64,000 bases of DNA, from the NCBI GenBank assembly GCA_002354735.1, contig DEMD01000008.1:1-64000 (forward strand), in the 5' to 3' direction. A program made the position numbers and the translations under genes. The stretch is from Gammaproteobacteria bacterium UBA2679. Its GTDB lineage: Bacteria; Pseudomonadota; Gammaproteobacteria; Pseudomonadales; Oleiphilaceae. The notes beneath the pieces were generated by a model. That model ran no database searches, had not been told where the DNA came from, and saw only the letters and a list, made by a program, of their open reading frames with translations. Positions 25,916-36,853 of this stretch are shown here, in pieces; positions within the stretch are counted from its first letter, which is position 1; every line of letters begins with the position of its first letter.

Positions 25916-27043
25916 ATGGCCAACCGTGATTACTATGAAGTGCTCGGCGTTGAAAAGAGCGCTGATGCTAAAGAGATCAAGAAAGCTTATCGGCGTCTAG
26001 CCATGAAGTATCACCCGGACAGAAATCCGGGCGATGCCAAGGCTGAAGAACAGTTCAAGGAAGCGACTGAGGCCTACGATATTCTTGCGGATGACCAGAA
26101 GCGCTCCGCCTACGATCAGTTCGGCCATGCTGGCGTAAGTGGCCAAGGCGGTGGTTACGGCGGTCAGGGCGCTAACTTCAGTGATATATTCGGTGATGTG
26201 TTCGGCGATATCTTTGGTGGCGCAGGCGGCGGCGCCCGCAGCCGAGCCAATCGTGGCTCAGATCTTCGATATACGCTGGATCTGGATCTGGAAGACGCCG
26301 TTCGTGGCAAAACCGTCAAGATCAAGATCCCAAGCCAGAAAGAGTGTGGTGAGTGCGACGGCACGGGCGCCGAAAAGGGTAGCAAGGTCGAAGAGTGCGA
26401 GACCTGCCATGGCGCAGGCCAGGTGCGCATGCAGCAGGGCTTCTTCTCTATCCAGCAGACCTGTCCGCGTTGTCGGGGCAAAGGCAAGATGGTGAAGAAC
26501 CCTTGTCGCCGCTGTCATGGCAGTGGCATTGTGGAAGAAGACAAAACACTGTCGGTAAAGGTTCCACCCGGTGTGGATACTGGTGACCGTATCCGACTTG
26601 CTGGTGAAGGGGAAATGGGGGCTAACGGTGGTACGCCGGGTGACCTCTATGTGCAGATTGCGGTCAAAGAGCACCCCCTGTTCGCCAGAGACGGTCAGAA
26701 TCTGTATTGCGAAGTGCCGATTTCTTTCGCTGATGCGGCGCTTGGAGGGGAGCTTGAAGTGCCCACACTGGATGGGCGTGTGAAGCTGAAGATACCACCG
26801 GAAACCCAGACCGGGCGACTGTTCCGACTTCGTGGCAAGGGCGTCGCGCCCGTCCGGGGTGGAGCAGCTGGCGATCTGCTTTGTCGCGTTGTGCTGGAGA
26901 CGCCTGTTAACCTGTCGAAGCGTCAGAAGGAGCTCATGAAAGAGTTTCAGTCATCGATGGAGGCTGGCGGAAAGCAGGCGCCCAAGCGGGAAAGCTGGTT
27001 CCAGGGCGTGAAGAGCTTCTTCGACAGCACGAAGTTCTCCTGA
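25916..27043 (+). CDS. dnaJ: Co-chaperone DnaJ (Hsp40)
   Basis: A 375-residue type I Hsp40. It has the J domain with HPD (YHPDRNPGD, ~33), a Gly/Phe-rich linker, and four zinc-binding CxxCxGxG repeats ([32 protein letters not shown]). The C-terminal substrate-binding domains follow. It stimulates DnaK ATPase and delivers clients. The ATG has only a weak ribosome site, and its stop overlaps the dapB start by one base (TGATG), so dapB translation is coupled. Confidence 0.98.
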   Translation: MANRDYYEVLGVEKSADAKEIKKAYRRLAMKYHPDRNPGDAKAEEQFKEATEAYDILADDQKRSAYDQFGHAGVSGQGGGYGGQGANFSDIFGDVFGDIFGGAGGGARSRANRGSDLRYTLDLDLEDAVRGKTVKIKIPSQKECGECDGTGAEKGSKVEECETCHGAGQVRMQQGFFSIQQTCPRCRGKGKMVKNPCRRCHGSGIVEEDKTLSVKVPPGVDTGDRIRLAGEGEMGANGGTPGDLYVQIAVKEHPLFARDGQNLYCEVPISFADAALGGELEVPTLDGRVKLKIPPETQTGRLFRLRGKGVAPVRGGAAGDLLCRVVLETPVNLSKRQKELMKEFQSSMEAGGKQAPKRESWFQGVKSFFDSTKFS

Positions 27044-27861
27044 TGACGGCGCCTACTTTATCCACAGGTATAGCCGTGCTCGGCGTAGCCGGCCGAATGG
27101 GCCGAGCGTTGGTGGAGGCCATTCAGGATAGTCCCGAGGCAGTGCTCGCAGGCGCTACGGTCCGAGAGGGAAGCCCGTTTATCGGAACGGATGCTGGCGT
27201 CATGGCTGGTGTTGGTTCGACTGACGTTGAGGTGACCGCGACACTCGACGAAAGCTGCGATGTCATTATCGACTTTACGTCAGTCGAGGCGCTTGCCGCG
27301 AACCTTGAACTCGCGACCCGTCTCGATCGCCCCATTGTCATCGGGACTACTGGGCTTTCAGATGAGCAGAAAGCGCTGCTTGATGAGGCGGCCAGGCAGA
27401 TACCGATTGTCTTTGCGCCGAATATGAGTGTTGGTGTCAATGTTCTTATCGATATCGTCGGTCGTGTGGCCAGTCTGCTCGGTGACACCTACGACGTTGA
27501 AATCATCGAGACTCATCATCGCTTCAAGAAAGACGCGCCGTCCGGCACAGCCCTCAGACTGGGCGAAGCCGCGGCTGATGCACTCGGTCGGTCGCTGGCC
27601 GAGTGCGCTGTATACGGTCGAGAGGGGCACACGGGCGAACGTACGGCTCGGGAAATCGGCTTCGAAACCGTCCGTGGTGGCGATGTGGTAGGGGATCATA
27701 CCGTCTTGTTTGCCGGACTCGGAGAACGTGTGGAACTTACCCATAAGGCAAGCAGTCGACTCACATTCGCGACAGGTGCGGTAAAGGCGGCCGTATGGCT
27801 GGCTAAGAAACCGCCCGGCCTCTACGACATGCGCGACGTTCTGGGTCTGTCGGGCGAATAG
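27043..27861 (+). CDS. dapB: 4-hydroxy-tetrahydrodipicolinate reductase
   Basis: A 272-residue NAD(P)H-dependent enzyme of the lysine/diaminopimelate pathway, needed for peptidoglycan. The N-terminal Rossmann fold shows GVAGRMGRALVEAI. The conserved substrate-binding segment is HHRFKKDAPSGTAL, with the catalytic His and Lys. Length is normal. The start codon overlaps the dnaJ stop, the Pseudomonas-type dnaJ-dapB-carAB arrangement. A terminator-like hairpin follows before carA. Confidence 0.97.
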   Translation: MTAPTLSTGIAVLGVAGRMGRALVEAIQDSPEAVLAGATVREGSPFIGTDAGVMAGVGSTDVEVTATLDESCDVIIDFTSVEALAANLELATRLDRPIVIGTTGLSDEQKALLDEAARQIPIVFAPNMSVGVNVLIDIVGRVASLLGDTYDVEIIETHHRFKKDAPSGTALRLGEAAADALGRSLAECAVYGREGHTGERTAREIGFETVRGGDVVGDHTVLFAGLGERVELTHKASSRLTFATGAVKAAVWLAKKPPGLYDMRDVLGLSGE

Positions 27862-27944
27862 AAAATCCAGTTTTGGTGAAGCATGGCGTAGACGGGATCG
27901 TCCTCGAATAGTACCATAAGAGAGTTTGAACGAACTGTTTTCGA

Positions 27945-27978
27945 AGCGGGCCAGAGCATTTCTCTGTCTCGCTTTTTT
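27945..27978 (+). terminator. Terminator or attenuator between dapB and carA
   Basis: AGCG and CAGAG pair with CTCTG and CGCT across an internal 3x3 loop, followed by six Ts. It ends the dnaJ-dapB transcript. If a carA promoter lies upstream of it, it could serve as an attenuator. No convincing -35/-10 pair was found in the remaining ~110 bp before carA. Confidence 0.6.
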
Positions 27979-28091
27979 GCAAATGGGTAATGCATCAGCA
28001 GCATCTTCCTTTTGCAGTCACATGCGCCCTTGGGCTACGGATTAAAGAGCCACAGACGAAAGTCTACAAACGAAAGTTGTTTCAGCCGCCT

Positions 28092-29264
28092 ATGAATTCA
28101 AAACTCGCGTCCGGTCGTCCGTCTGCAGTGCCGGCTATACTGGCACTCGAAGACGGAAGTGTGTTTCACGGTGTTTCGCTCGGTGTAGCCGGGCAGACGA
28201 CAGGGGAAGTTGTCTTCAACACCTCCATGACTGGCTATCAGGAGATCATGACTGATCCCTCTTATGCTCGCCAGCTCGTCACTTTTACCTATCCGCATAT
28301 CGGCAATACCGGTATCAATGAGGATGACGTCGAATCCAGACGGATCTGGGTAGACGGAATCATCATTCGGGATGAACCTCTGCTTGCAAGTAACTGGCGT
28401 AACAGGAAATCGCTGCAGGCCTATCTTGCCGAACAGAATCTTGTCGCGATCGCCGGCGTTGATACCCGGCGGCTTACAAGGGTCCTGCGAGACAAGGGCG
28501 CTCTGCGCGGCTGTATCGTGGCTGGCGAAAGTATAGATGAGTCAGCTGCTATCGAAGCTGCTCGTAGCGTGGACGGCTTAGCCGGACGTGATCTCGCGGC
28601 AAGCGTTAGCCGAACGGAGCGGTGTAGCTGGTCGGAAGGCCTTTGGACACTTGATGGTCCTCAGCAGATATCCACTGAAGGCCGCTTCCATGTCGTCGCC
28701 TATGATTACGGTGTTAAGCACAACATCCTCCGGTTAATGGCGGATCGCGGCTGCAAAGTGACACTCGTCCCTGCGAAGACCCCATTTGAAGAGGCCATGT
28801 CGCTTCATCCGGATGGTATCTTCCTCGCAAATGGGCCGGGCGATCCTGAACCATGTGACTATGCGATTGAAGTTGCCAGACAGGCGATGGCAGCCAGCGT
28901 CCCGCTCTTCGGCATCTGTCTTGGACATCAGATCCTGGCATTGGCCAGCGGCGCGAAGACTTTCAAAATGAAGTTTGGTCATCACGGGGCCAACCATCCA
29001 GTACAGGATCTCGCAACAGGTCAGGTACAGATCACCAGTCAGAATCATGGATTCTCGGTCGATGAGGCTTCACTGCCCGCCAACCTGGTGCCAACGCACA
29101 AGAGCCTGTTCGATGGATCTTTGCAGGGTGTTGCCAGAACTGACGTGCCCGCGTTCAGCTTTCAGGGTCACCCCGAGGCGAGCCCCGGTCCACATGACCT
29201 GATCTATCTGTTCGACCGTTTCAACGATTTGATGGAGTCAAAGGCTCCGTTGGTCAGAATTTAA
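28092..29264 (+). CDS. carA: Carbamoyl-phosphate synthase small subunit
   Basis: A 390-residue glutamine amidotransferase subunit that supplies ammonia to CarB for arginine and pyrimidine synthesis. The C-terminal class I glutaminase has the nucleophile Cys in [12 protein letters not shown] and the His-Glu pair in [10 protein letters not shown]. The conserved N-terminal half opens [16 protein letters not shown] 28092 was chosen because homology-type sequence begins there; 34 upstream in-frame residues are not typical. The ribosome site is weak. carB follows after 20 bp. Confidence 0.96.
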   Translation: MNSKLASGRPSAVPAILALEDGSVFHGVSLGVAGQTTGEVVFNTSMTGYQEIMTDPSYARQLVTFTYPHIGNTGINEDDVESRRIWVDGIIIRDEPLLASNWRNRKSLQAYLAEQNLVAIAGVDTRRLTRVLRDKGALRGCIVAGESIDESAAIEAARSVDGLAGRDLAASVSRTERCSWSEGLWTLDGPQQISTEGRFHVVAYDYGVKHNILRLMADRGCKVTLVPAKTPFEEAMSLHPDGIFLANGPGDPEPCDYAIEVARQAMAASVPLFGICLGHQILALASGAKTFKMKFGHHGANHPVQDLATGQVQITSQNHGFSVDEASLPANLVPTHKSLFDGSLQGVARTDVPAFSFQGHPEASPGPHDLIYLFDRFNDLMESKAPLVRI

Positions 29265-29284
29265 ATTCGAAGGACTTACTGTAC

Positions 29285-32200
29285 ATGCCAAAACGCACGG
29301 ATATCCAAAGTGTTCTGATTCTCGGCGCCGGTCCTATCGTAATCGGGCAAGCCTGCGAATTCGATTACTCAGGAGCCCAGGCCTGTAAGGCGCTGAGAGA
29401 GGAAGGTTACCGGGTCATTCTGGTCAACTCCAATCCTGCCACGATCATGACTGATCCCGTCATGGCGGACGCGACCTACATTGAGCCTATCAACTGGCAA
29501 ACAGTGGCACAGATCATTGAGGACGAGCGTCCCGATGCACTGCTGCCGACAATGGGCGGCCAGACGGCGCTCAACTGCGCATTGGATCTTGCGAAGCACG
29601 GTGTGCTGGACAAATTCAATGTTGAAATGATTGGCGCCAGGAAGGAGGCCATAGATAAGGCTGAAGATCGCGAGAAGTTTGATAAGGCGATGAAGGCCAT
29701 TGGTCTTGATACGCCGCGCTCTGCGATGGCCCATAGCATGGAAGAAGCACTGCAGGTGCTGGACCAGATTGGCTTTCCGACCATCATCAGACCATCGTTC
29801 ACCATGGGTGGGTCAGGTGGTGGTATCGCGTACAATCGTGATGAATTCATCGAGATCTGCGAGCGCGGACTCGATCTCTCGCCAACGAATGAGCTGCTTA
29901 TAGATGAGTCGCTCATTGGCTGGAAAGAATATGAAATGGAAGTCGTACGGGACAAGAACGATAACTGTATCATCATCTGTGCTATCGAGAACTTTGACGC
30001 GATGGGGGTCCACACCGGGGATTCGATTACGGTGGCTCCGGCTCAGACACTCACTGACAAAGAGTACCAGTTGATGCGAAATGCATCGATCGCCGTACTT
30101 CGGGAGATCGGTGTTGAAACCGGTGGCTCCAACGTCCAGTTCGGCATCGACCCCGATACGGGTCGGATGGTCGTCATCGAAATGAATCCTAGGGTCTCGC
30201 GCTCTTCAGCACTTGCCTCGAAGGCGACTGGCTTCCCAATCGCCAAGGTCGCCGCGAAGCTGGCAATCGGTTATACCCTCGATGAGCTGGAGAACGACAT
30301 TACCGGTGGTGCGACGCCAGCTTCGTTCGAACCGACCATCGATTACGTTGTTACCAAGATTCCCCGTTTCACCTTTGAGAAGTTCCCGCAGGCCAACAAC
30401 ACCCTGACCACGCAGATGAAATCTGTCGGTGAAGTCATGGCTATCGGGCGTAACTTCCAGGAGTCTCTCCAGAAGGCAATGCGCGGCCTTGAAGTGGGGT
30501 CAGACGGTTTTGAGTCTAGGCTCGACGCACTGGACGAGCCACTTTCTGCCGATGAGGCCGAAGATTTCATCGTGCAGGCGCTGAAAACGCCGACGCCTGA
30601 ACGCTTGTGGTCAATCGCCGATGCCTTCAGGCATGGCTTCAGCATCGATCAGGTCCACTCACTGTGCCATGTTGACCCATGGTTCCTGGCTTACATCGAA
30701 GACATCGTACTTGAGGAGCAGGCGCTAGAGTCGCTCAAGCTCGAAGCGCTCGATGAGGCGCTGGTGCGTCGACTCAAACGGAAAGGTTTTTCGGATGCCC
30801 GCCTGGCTGCAGTGCTTTCGGTCAGCGAGTCTTCTTTGAGAGAGCGCCGCAAGTCCCTTGGTGTAAACCCGGTATACAAGCGAGTGGATACTTGTGCGGC
30901 TGAGTTCAACTCAGATACCGCCTACATGTACTCGACCTACGACGAAGAGTGCGAGGCCAATCCGACTTCGAACAAGAAGATCATGGTGCTTGGCGGCGGC
31001 CCGAACAGAATAGGCCAGGGTATCGAGTTCGACTATTGCTGCGTTCATGCTGCCCTCGCCCTGAGAGAGCATGGTTATGAAACCATCATGGTCAACTGCA
31101 ATCCGGAAACTGTATCTACCGATTACGATACGTCAGACCGGCTGTACTTCGAGCCCGTGACCCTGGAGGACGTACTCGCCATCTATGAGGTCGAAAAGCC
31201 GCAGGGTGTCATCGTCCATTATGGTGGTCAGACGCCGCTCAAACTGGCTCGTGGTCTTGAAGCAGCCGGTGTGCCTATCATCGGCACCACGCCGGACGCG
31301 ATTGACCGCGCAGAGGATCGCGAGCGTTTCCAGCAGATGATCCAGGATCTGGATCTGCTGCAGCCGCCCAATGCAACTGCCCGCTCTCTCGAAGCGGCCA
31401 TTATAGCTGCACGAGATATTGGTTACCCGCTGGTCGTCCGTCCGTCTTACGTCCTTGGTGGCAGGGCGATGGAAATCGTTTACGACGAGACCGACCTCAA
31501 GCGCTACATGCGAACTGCCGTAAGCGTCTCAAACGAATCCCCGGTCTTGCTCGATCACTTTCTCAACGCCGCGATTGAAGTCGATATAGACGCTGTATGC
31601 GATGGCACTGATGTCGTTATCGGTGGTGTCATGCAACACGTCGAGCAGGCTGGCGTGCATTCGGGAGACTCGGCATGTTCACTGCCTCCCCACAGCCTGA
31701 GTCAGCAAGTCCAGGCGGATATGCGGGAAGTCGTGCGCAAGATGGCGGTCGAGCTCGGTGTTGTCGGCCTCATGAATTGCCAGCTCGCTTACCAGGATGA
31801 CCTGATATATGTCATCGAAGTGAATCCGCGCGCTTCGCGAACCGTACCTTTTGTGTCCAAGGCTATCGGCAGGTCGCTCGCCAAGGTCGGCGCGCTATGC
31901 ATGGCCGGTATAAGTCTTAAAGAACAAGGCTTTACGAAAGAGCTTATTCCGACGCATTATAATGTGAAGGAGTCGGTCTTTCCCTTCAACAAGTTCCCGG
32001 GTGTCGACCCGATCCTCGGTCCGGAGATGAAGTCCACTGGCGAGGTCATGGGTATCGGAGAAACCTTCGATGAAGCATTCGCGAAGGCCGCCGCCGCTGC
32101 CGGTGAGAAGTTTCCTACCGGTGGTACCGCCTTTATCAGCGTTCGAGACGCCGACAAAGATGGTGCAGTAGATCTGGCGCGGAACCTGAGCAATATTGGC

Positions 32201-32521
32201 TTCTCGATCATGGCGACTTCCGGCACTGCGACGAGACTCGAGCAGGAAGGGATCAAGGTCAAGAAGATCAACAAGGTTCGCGAGGGTCGACCGCATATCG
32301 TCGACGCGATCAAGAACAAAGAAGTGCAGCTCATCATCAACACGACTGAGGGTCGAGTTGCAGTGGCTGATAGCGCGGAAATACGCAAGTCCGCCCTGGT
32401 CTCGCGGATTACCTACACAACGACGTTGGCAGGTGGTGAGGCGTTCTACAGGGCAATTCGAGCTGGCGTAGCGCACAAGACGCGTAGTTTGCAGTCCATC
32501 CACGCAGGTAGCGCCGCCTAA
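29285..32521 (+). CDS. carB: Carbamoyl-phosphate synthase large subunit
   Basis: A 1078-residue enzyme with two homologous ATP-grasp halves. The first opens [20 protein letters not shown] and the second [18 protein letters not shown] near residue 560. The C-terminal MGS-type allosteric domain ([15 protein letters not shown]) binds UMP and ornithine. It makes carbamoyl phosphate from bicarbonate, CarA-derived ammonia and two ATP. AAGGAC precedes the ATG. It probably shares a transcript with carA and greA. Confidence 0.98.
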   Translation: MPKRTDIQSVLILGAGPIVIGQACEFDYSGAQACKALREEGYRVILVNSNPATIMTDPVMADATYIEPINWQTVAQIIEDERPDALLPTMGGQTALNCALDLAKHGVLDKFNVEMIGARKEAIDKAEDREKFDKAMKAIGLDTPRSAMAHSMEEALQVLDQIGFPTIIRPSFTMGGSGGGIAYNRDEFIEICERGLDLSPTNELLIDESLIGWKEYEMEVVRDKNDNCIIICAIENFDAMGVHTGDSITVAPAQTLTDKEYQLMRNASIAVLREIGVETGGSNVQFGIDPDTGRMVVIEMNPRVSRSSALASKATGFPIAKVAAKLAIGYTLDELENDITGGATPASFEPTIDYVVTKIPRFTFEKFPQANNTLTTQMKSVGEVMAIGRNFQESLQKAMRGLEVGSDGFESRLDALDEPLSADEAEDFIVQALKTPTPERLWSIADAFRHGFSIDQVHSLCHVDPWFLAYIEDIVLEEQALESLKLEALDEALVRRLKRKGFSDARLAAVLSVSESSLRERRKSLGVNPVYKRVDTCAAEFNSDTAYMYSTYDEECEANPTSNKKIMVLGGGPNRIGQGIEFDYCCVHAALALREHGYETIMVNCNPETVSTDYDTSDRLYFEPVTLEDVLAIYEVEKPQGVIVHYGGQTPLKLARGLEAAGVPIIGTTPDAIDRAEDRERFQQMIQDLDLLQPPNATARSLEAAIIAARDIGYPLVVRPSYVLGGRAMEIVYDETDLKRYMRTAVSVSNESPVLLDHFLNAAIEVDIDAVCDGTDVVIGGVMQHVEQAGVHSGDSACSLPPHSLSQQVQADMREVVRKMAVELGVVGLMNCQLAYQDDLIYVIEVNPRASRTVPFVSKAIGRSLAKVGALCMAGISLKEQGFTKELIPTHYNVKESVFPFNKFPGVDPILGPEMKSTGEVMGIGETFDEAFAKAAAAAGEKFPTGGTAFISVRDADKDGAVDLARNLSNIGFSIMATSGTATRLEQEGIKVKKINKVREGRPHIVDAIKNKEVQLIINTTEGRVAVADSAEIRKSALVSRITYTTTLAGGEAFYRAIRAGVAHKTRSLQSIHAGSAA

Positions 32522-32546
32522 ACCCAATTCAGGATAATGGTAAGTT

Positions 32547-33026
32547 ATGAACAGGATACCAATGACCAAGGCTGGTGAACTCTCGCTCCGCGAAGAGCTG
32601 ACCCATCTGAAAACGGAACTGAGGCCGCAGATTATCAAGGCCATCGCAGACGCCAGAGAGCATGGCGACCTCAAGGAAAACGCTGAATACCACGCGGCTC
32701 GCGAACAGCAGAGTTTTGCTGAGGGCCGTATTCAGGAAATTGAGAGCAAACTGTCCAATGCTCAGGTAATCGACGTGACGACTATTCCGGAAACCGGAAA
32801 GGTCATCTTCGGTACGACGGTGACTATGGTAAACATAGAGACTGAAGCGACTTCGACCTACAGAATCGTTGGCGAAGATGAGGCCGATATCAAGAATGGT
32901 CGAATTTCGGTCTCGTCACCCATTGCTCGAGCCTTAATAGGCAAGGAAGTTGGTGACGTTGTGATGGTTCGCGTGCCCAGTGGCGACGTCGAGTTTGAGA
33001 TAGAGAAAGTCGAGCATCTTGAATGA
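32547..33026 (+). CDS. greA: Transcription elongation factor GreA
   Basis: A 159-residue factor that enters the RNA polymerase secondary channel and promotes cleavage of backtracked RNA. The N-terminal coiled coil carries the tip motif with conserved acids in [15 protein letters not shown], followed by the FKBP-like C-terminal domain ([16 protein letters not shown]). The start MNRIPMTK matches the E. coli N-terminus (MQAIPMT). It lies 25 bp after carB and converges with yhbY. Confidence 0.97.
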   Translation: MNRIPMTKAGELSLREELTHLKTELRPQIIKAIADAREHGDLKENAEYHAAREQQSFAEGRIQEIESKLSNAQVIDVTTIPETGKVIFGTTVTMVNIETEATSTYRIVGEDEADIKNGRISVSSPIARALIGKEVGDVVMVRVPSGDVEFEIEKVEHLE

Positions 33027-33051
33027 TGCTCATAGCTCAGGCGGTAGGCGT

Positions 33052-33453
33052 CTAACGCTTACCTGCCGAGGCCTGGTACCGGATCAGATTTGATAGGCCG
33101 GGCTTTGGCTCCCTGGAACGCTTGAGCAGTACCAGGATCTTGCCGATAAGTTGAATCTGCGTAGCCTTGGTTGCTGCGATGATACCTTCGACAATGTCCT
33201 TACGCTCGTCCCGGTCATTACTTGCTAGCTTCACTTTGATCAGCTCGTGGTCAGCAAGCGCTCGCTCAACTTCGCCAACGACGGTCTCGGTCAGTCCCTT
33301 TTCGCCGACAATGATCACCGGTTTGAGCTCATGAGCAATGGCTCGAAGACTTTTCTTATCGACAGTCTTCAGTTTGGCGGCCTGACTTGGGCTGGTGCGC
33401 GAGGCGGTGGCTTCAACCCGTTTGGATGAACGTTTGCTATGTTGATCTGTCAT
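33052..33453 (-). CDS. yhbY: YhbY-family RNA-binding (CRM domain) protein
   Basis: About 133 residues. A Lys/Arg/Ser-rich N-terminus precedes a CRM domain with HELKPVIIVGEKGLTETVV, the conserved GxxG-type loop, HELIKVKLASNDRDER and IGKILVLLKR. YhbY associates with pre-50S ribosomal subunits. ATG 33453 is the best start. Upstream in-frame ATG 33516 overlaps a TATAAT hexamer that looks like this gene's -10. In relatives it is followed by rlmE on the opposite strand, which is missing here. Confidence 0.85.
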   Translation of the reverse strand: MTDQHSKRSSKRVEATASRTSPSQAAKLKTVDKKSLRAIAHELKPVIIVGEKGLTETVVGEVERALADHELIKVKLASNDRDERKDIVEGIIAATKATQIQLIGKILVLLKRSREPKPGLSNLIRYQASAGKR

Positions 33454-33758
33454 ATGCGTATCTGCTTGCAGGACTACTTGATTGGCGTCTGATGAGGTCG
33501 CCTGTATATCGCGCATTATAGCCGTTTGAGCCCGGGCCGCGATACGTCTGCTACGAAGATGGCGACCTGGATCTCTAAGAGGTCGGCAAAATGGTCGTTC
33601 GGTCCGTCTGATATGTCGTGACAGCATGTACGGATTGTTGCGGTCCACAGCCAATCGCCTGGTCTCCAGCCAAGTTCGGACGGGATGCCATTACAAGTAC
33701 CTCATTCGCATTTCGATCCGGCTGCAGCTGCTATCATTACGTCAGTCGCGACACTGAC

Positions 33759-33787
33759 CTTGCAATTGCGCTCGCGGCCCCGATATA
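33759..33787 (+). promoter_or_regulatory. Candidate sigma-32 promoter of ftsH
   Basis: CTTGCA (33759-33764), 13 bp, then CCCCGATAT (33778-33786) resembles the heat-shock consensus CTTGAA-N13-CCCCATNT with one substitution and one inserted G. ftsH is heat-inducible in E. coli. It would give a ~200-nt leader. Confidence 0.4.
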
Positions 33788-33851
33788 TCGATAGTGGCGC
33801 GACGGCGTTGTCCGTCGGTAGTCGTGCGTCGTATACCTGAGTATAGGGATA

Positions 33852-33892
33852 GGCGATTAATGACATTGCGGAATCGTAATCGCCCGCAATGT
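33852..33892 (+). repeat. Two interleaved perfect inverted repeats in the ftsH leader
   Basis: GGCGATTA (33852-33859) is complementary to TAATCGCC (33877-33884), and ACATTGCGG (33863-33871) to CCGCAATGT (33884-33892). The arms are arranged A-B-A'-B', so the two hairpins exclude each other or form a strained pseudoknot. Otherwise the 543-bp gap between yhbY and ftsH contains no gene I can support. Confidence 0.7.
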
Positions 33893-33996
33893 GCTTGCGC
33901 TGCTTAGGGCAGGCCAAATTCGCCCGCGTGTGTTAGATTACAACATGGTCTGAGCTATCAGCAGACCACACCCATTGAACTAATGAGGGTATCCCC

Positions 33997-35964
33997 TTGA
34001 ACGACATGGCCAAGAACCTGCTGTTGTGGCTCATCATCGCAGCAGTCCTGCTTACGGTTTTCAATAATTTCAACGTCCCAGCGGGTAATCAAAAGATCGA
34101 TTATTCGGAGTTTCTCCAGTTAGTGGAGTCGGGACAAGTCAGCAAAGTCACCATCGACGGCATGACCATCGAGGGGCAGCGGCAGGATGGTTCACAGTTC
34201 ACCTCAGTCAAGCCAGAGATCCTCGATCTTGGTCTGATCGACGATCTACGTGAGGCCAATGTCGCTATCGAGGGCAGAGAGCCCGAGCGTCAGAGTATTT
34301 GGCAGCAGCTGCTGGTTGCGTCGTTTCCGATTCTAGTGATCATTGCTGTCTTCATGTTTTTCATGCGTCAGATGCAGGGTGGAGGCGGTGGTCGCGGCCC
34401 GATGTCTTTTGGCAAGAGCAAAGCTCGTTTGATGGGCGAAGATCAGATTAAGACGACCTTCGCGGATGTTGCGGGTTGCGATGAGGCCAAGGAAGAAGTT
34501 AAGGAGATCGTTGATTTTCTTAGGGATCCGTCAAAGTTTCAGCGTCTTGGCGGTCGGATTCCGCGAGGCGTACTTGCTGTAGGTCAGCCCGGCACAGGTA
34601 AAACGCTTCTTGCGAAGGCTATAGCAGGTGAGGCAAAAGTACCGTTCTTCACCATCTCCGGTTCGGACTTCGTGGAAATGTTTGTTGGTGTAGGTGCGTC
34701 ACGAGTTCGCGACATGTTCGAACAGGCGAAGAAGCAGGCGCCCTGTATCATCTTTATCGACGAGATAGATGCCGTGGGTCGTCATCGCGGTGCTGGTCTT
34801 GGCGGTGGGCATGATGAGCGTGAGCAGACGCTCAACCAGCTACTGGTAGAAATGGACGGCTTCGAAGGCAACGAAGGTGTCATTGTAATTGCTGCGACGA
34901 ACCGTCCGGACGTACTGGATCCAGCGCTACTGCGCCCAGGTCGTTTCGACCGACAGGTAGTGGTAGGTTTGCCTGATATTCTGGGGCGCGAGCAGATTCT
35001 CAAGGTGCATATGCGTAAGGTGCCGCTAGAAGATGATGTGGATCCGCTTGTCATTGCGCGTGGCACACCCGGTTTCTCTGGTGCAGATCTCGCCAATCTG
35101 GTCAACGAGGCGGCCCTGTTCGCCGCTCGATCAACCAAGCGTTCTGTAGGCATGGTTGAACTCGAGCTGGCCAAGGACAAGATCATGATGGGTGCAGAGC
35201 GCAAATCGATGGTCATGAACGAGAAGGAAAAGCGGAATACCGCATTTCATGAGGCCGGCCATGCGATCGTTGGTCGCTTGATGCCAGAGCATGACCCGGT
35301 GTACAAGGTCAGTATCATTCCTAGGGGTAGGGCGCTTGGTGTCACCATGTTCCTGCCTGAGGAAGACCGTTATAGCCACAGTCGCCAAAGCCTGATCAGC
35401 AGGGTGTGTTCTCTCTTTGGTGGTCGCATAGCCGAAGAGCTTACACTCGGTTCTGAAGGTGTGACGACTGGTGCGTCGAACGATATCAAGCGTGCGACTG
35501 AAATTGCGCGGAATATGGTTACCAAGTGGGGTCTGTCAGACAAGCTTGGTCCTTTGATGTATGACGATGATGAAGAGGAGGTCTTCCTCGGTCGTTCAGC
35601 CGGCAGTTCGCCAAAAGTGTATTCGCCGGAAACGGCTCAGCGTATCGATGACGAGGTTCGGAAGATCATTGATGACTGTTACGAGCACGCACGGAAACTG
35701 CTGACAGAAAACATGGACAAGCTCAATCTTATGGCGGATACCCTGATGCGCTACGAGACCATCGATTCAGCTCAGATCGATGCGATCATGGCCGGAAAGG
35801 AGCCGCCAGAGCCGAAAGGCTGGCATGGCAGCAAGCCTCCTGGAGGAGATTCAGGAAGTGGCTCCTTTGGAACCGAAACGGGTGATGCGGCGGATGCCGG
35901 TGGATCACAACGTCCGGAAAGTGGTGGAAAGCCGACAATTGGCGGTACAGCAAGCAACCACTGA
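33997..35964 (+). CDS. ftsH: ATP-dependent zinc metalloprotease FtsH
   Basis: A 655-residue inner-membrane AAA+ protease. Two transmembrane helices (~6-25 and ~105-125) flank a periplasmic domain. The AAA module has Walker A GQPGTGKT, in which the usual second Pro is Gln, Walker [12 protein letters not shown] and the arginine-finger region RPGRFDR. The protease domain has the zinc site HEAGH. It degrades misfolded membrane proteins and, in E. coli, sigma-32 and LpxC. The start is TTG (MNDMAKN, like E. coli MSDMAKN), with GAGG 9 nt upstream. The C-terminus is Gly/Ser rich. Confidence 0.98.
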   Translation: MNDMAKNLLLWLIIAAVLLTVFNNFNVPAGNQKIDYSEFLQLVESGQVSKVTIDGMTIEGQRQDGSQFTSVKPEILDLGLIDDLREANVAIEGREPERQSIWQQLLVASFPILVIIAVFMFFMRQMQGGGGGRGPMSFGKSKARLMGEDQIKTTFADVAGCDEAKEEVKEIVDFLRDPSKFQRLGGRIPRGVLAVGQPGTGKTLLAKAIAGEAKVPFFTISGSDFVEMFVGVGASRVRDMFEQAKKQAPCIIFIDEIDAVGRHRGAGLGGGHDEREQTLNQLLVEMDGFEGNEGVIVIAATNRPDVLDPALLRPGRFDRQVVVGLPDILGREQILKVHMRKVPLEDDVDPLVIARGTPGFSGADLANLVNEAALFAARSTKRSVGMVELELAKDKIMMGAERKSMVMNEKEKRNTAFHEAGHAIVGRLMPEHDPVYKVSIIPRGRALGVTMFLPEEDRYSHSRQSLISRVCSLFGGRIAEELTLGSEGVTTGASNDIKRATEIARNMVTKWGLSDKLGPLMYDDDEEEVFLGRSAGSSPKVYSPETAQRIDDEVRKIIDDCYEHARKLLTENMDKLNLMADTLMRYETIDSAQIDAIMAGKEPPEPKGWHGSKPPGGDSGSGSFGTETGDAADAGGSQRPESGGKPTIGGTASNH

Positions 35965-35983
35965 ATTCGAGCTCTGCCATCTG

Positions 35984-36011
35984 AAAGCCCGGCTCTGTCC
36001 GGGCTTTTTTT
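35984..36011 (+). terminator. ftsH terminator
   Basis: AAAGCCCGG pairs with CCGGGCTTT around CTCTGT, followed by a run of seven Ts. It lies just before folP, so folP-glmM probably depends on partial read-through or a further promoter. Confidence 0.9.
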
Positions 36012-36025
36012 AATTGAAGACAGTC

Positions 36026-36853
36026 ATGAAGCCGAACTCTTTTCTTTCCATGACCCATCCACCGGCAGTGATGGGTGTGCTAAACGTCACGCCAGACTCG
36101 TTTTCCGATGGTGGTCGTCACGCTACTCTGGAGCTGGCCCTACGTCACGCACTGAGTATGCAGGACGAGGGTGCCGACATTATTGATGTTGGTGGAGAGT
36201 CCTCTCGACCGGGTGCGGCACCAGTGTCCGTCGCGGAAGAGTTGGATCGAGTCTGCCCCGTCATCGAACGATTGCGCAGTGCTAGCGACATCGCTATCTC
36301 CGTCGACACAAGCACACCGGCAGTTATGCTTGAGGCTGTTCGGCTGGGTGCATGGATGATTAACGATATCCGTGCGCTTTCACGTGAAGGTGCGCTCGAA
36401 GCGGTCAGTCGCTGCGGTGTTCCCGTATGTCTAATGCACATGCAGGGGGCACCAGCAACCATGCAGCAGAATCCTGCCTATACTGACGTTGTCGCCGAAG
36501 TCGAACAGTTTCTGATCGCAAGGACGGATGCCGCAGTGGCGGCTGGTATTTCACGATCCCGTATTTCCTGGGATCCCGGATTCGGCTTCGGCAAGACGAT
36601 CCAGCACAATTTGCAGCTCCTGCAGGCCTTGCCGAAATTCGTGGCTTCTGGGCATCCTCTATTAGTCGGCGTCTCGCGTAAGAGTATGCTGGGGCATTTG
36701 ACTGGACGACCGGTTGATCAACGGCTCGCAGCCGGACTGGCAGTTGCGACGATAGCAGCGCAGGCCGGCGCTGCAGTGATCCGAACGCACGATGTGCGCG
36801 AAACTATTGATGCCGTTAAAGTGGCAGCCGCTTTTGTGAGAGGACAGTTATGA
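36026..36853 (+). CDS. folP: Dihydropteroate synthase
   Basis: A 275-residue TIM-barrel enzyme that joins para-aminobenzoate to dihydropterin pyrophosphate in folate synthesis; it is the sulfonamide target. Motifs seen are [33 protein letters not shown] and [12 protein letters not shown] 36026 was chosen because GAAGA lies 6 nt upstream; TTG 36014 sits on the edge of the ftsH terminator. The stop overlaps the glmM start (ATGA). Confidence 0.96.
   Translation: MKPNSFLSMTHPPAVMGVLNVTPDSFSDGGRHATLELALRHALSMQDEGADIIDVGGESSRPGAAPVSVAEELDRVCPVIERLRSASDIAISVDTSTPAVMLEAVRLGAWMINDIRALSREGALEAVSRCGVPVCLMHMQGAPATMQQNPAYTDVVAEVEQFLIARTDAAVAAGISRSRISWDPGFGFGKTIQHNLQLLQALPKFVASGHPLLVGVSRKSMLGHLTGRPVDQRLAAGLAVATIAAQAGAAVIRTHDVRETIDAVKVAAAFVRGQL

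Noticed and set aside
27987..28049. 20-codon frame upstream of carA as a leader peptide
   Set aside because: It has no ribosome site and no run of regulatory codons; kept out for lack of support.
31895..32674. 259-codon frame opposite carB/greA
   Set aside because: Antisense to conserved coding sequence; no domain seen.
33038..33066. Hairpin between greA and yhbY as terminator
   Set aside because: GGTAGGCGT/ACGCTTACC pairs well but no T run follows on either strand, so I did not list it as a terminator.
33702..33917. 71-codon minus-strand frame in the yhbY-ftsH gap
   Set aside because: No ribosome site, no known motif, and it covers the inverted repeats and likely ftsH promoter; it does not resemble RlmE.
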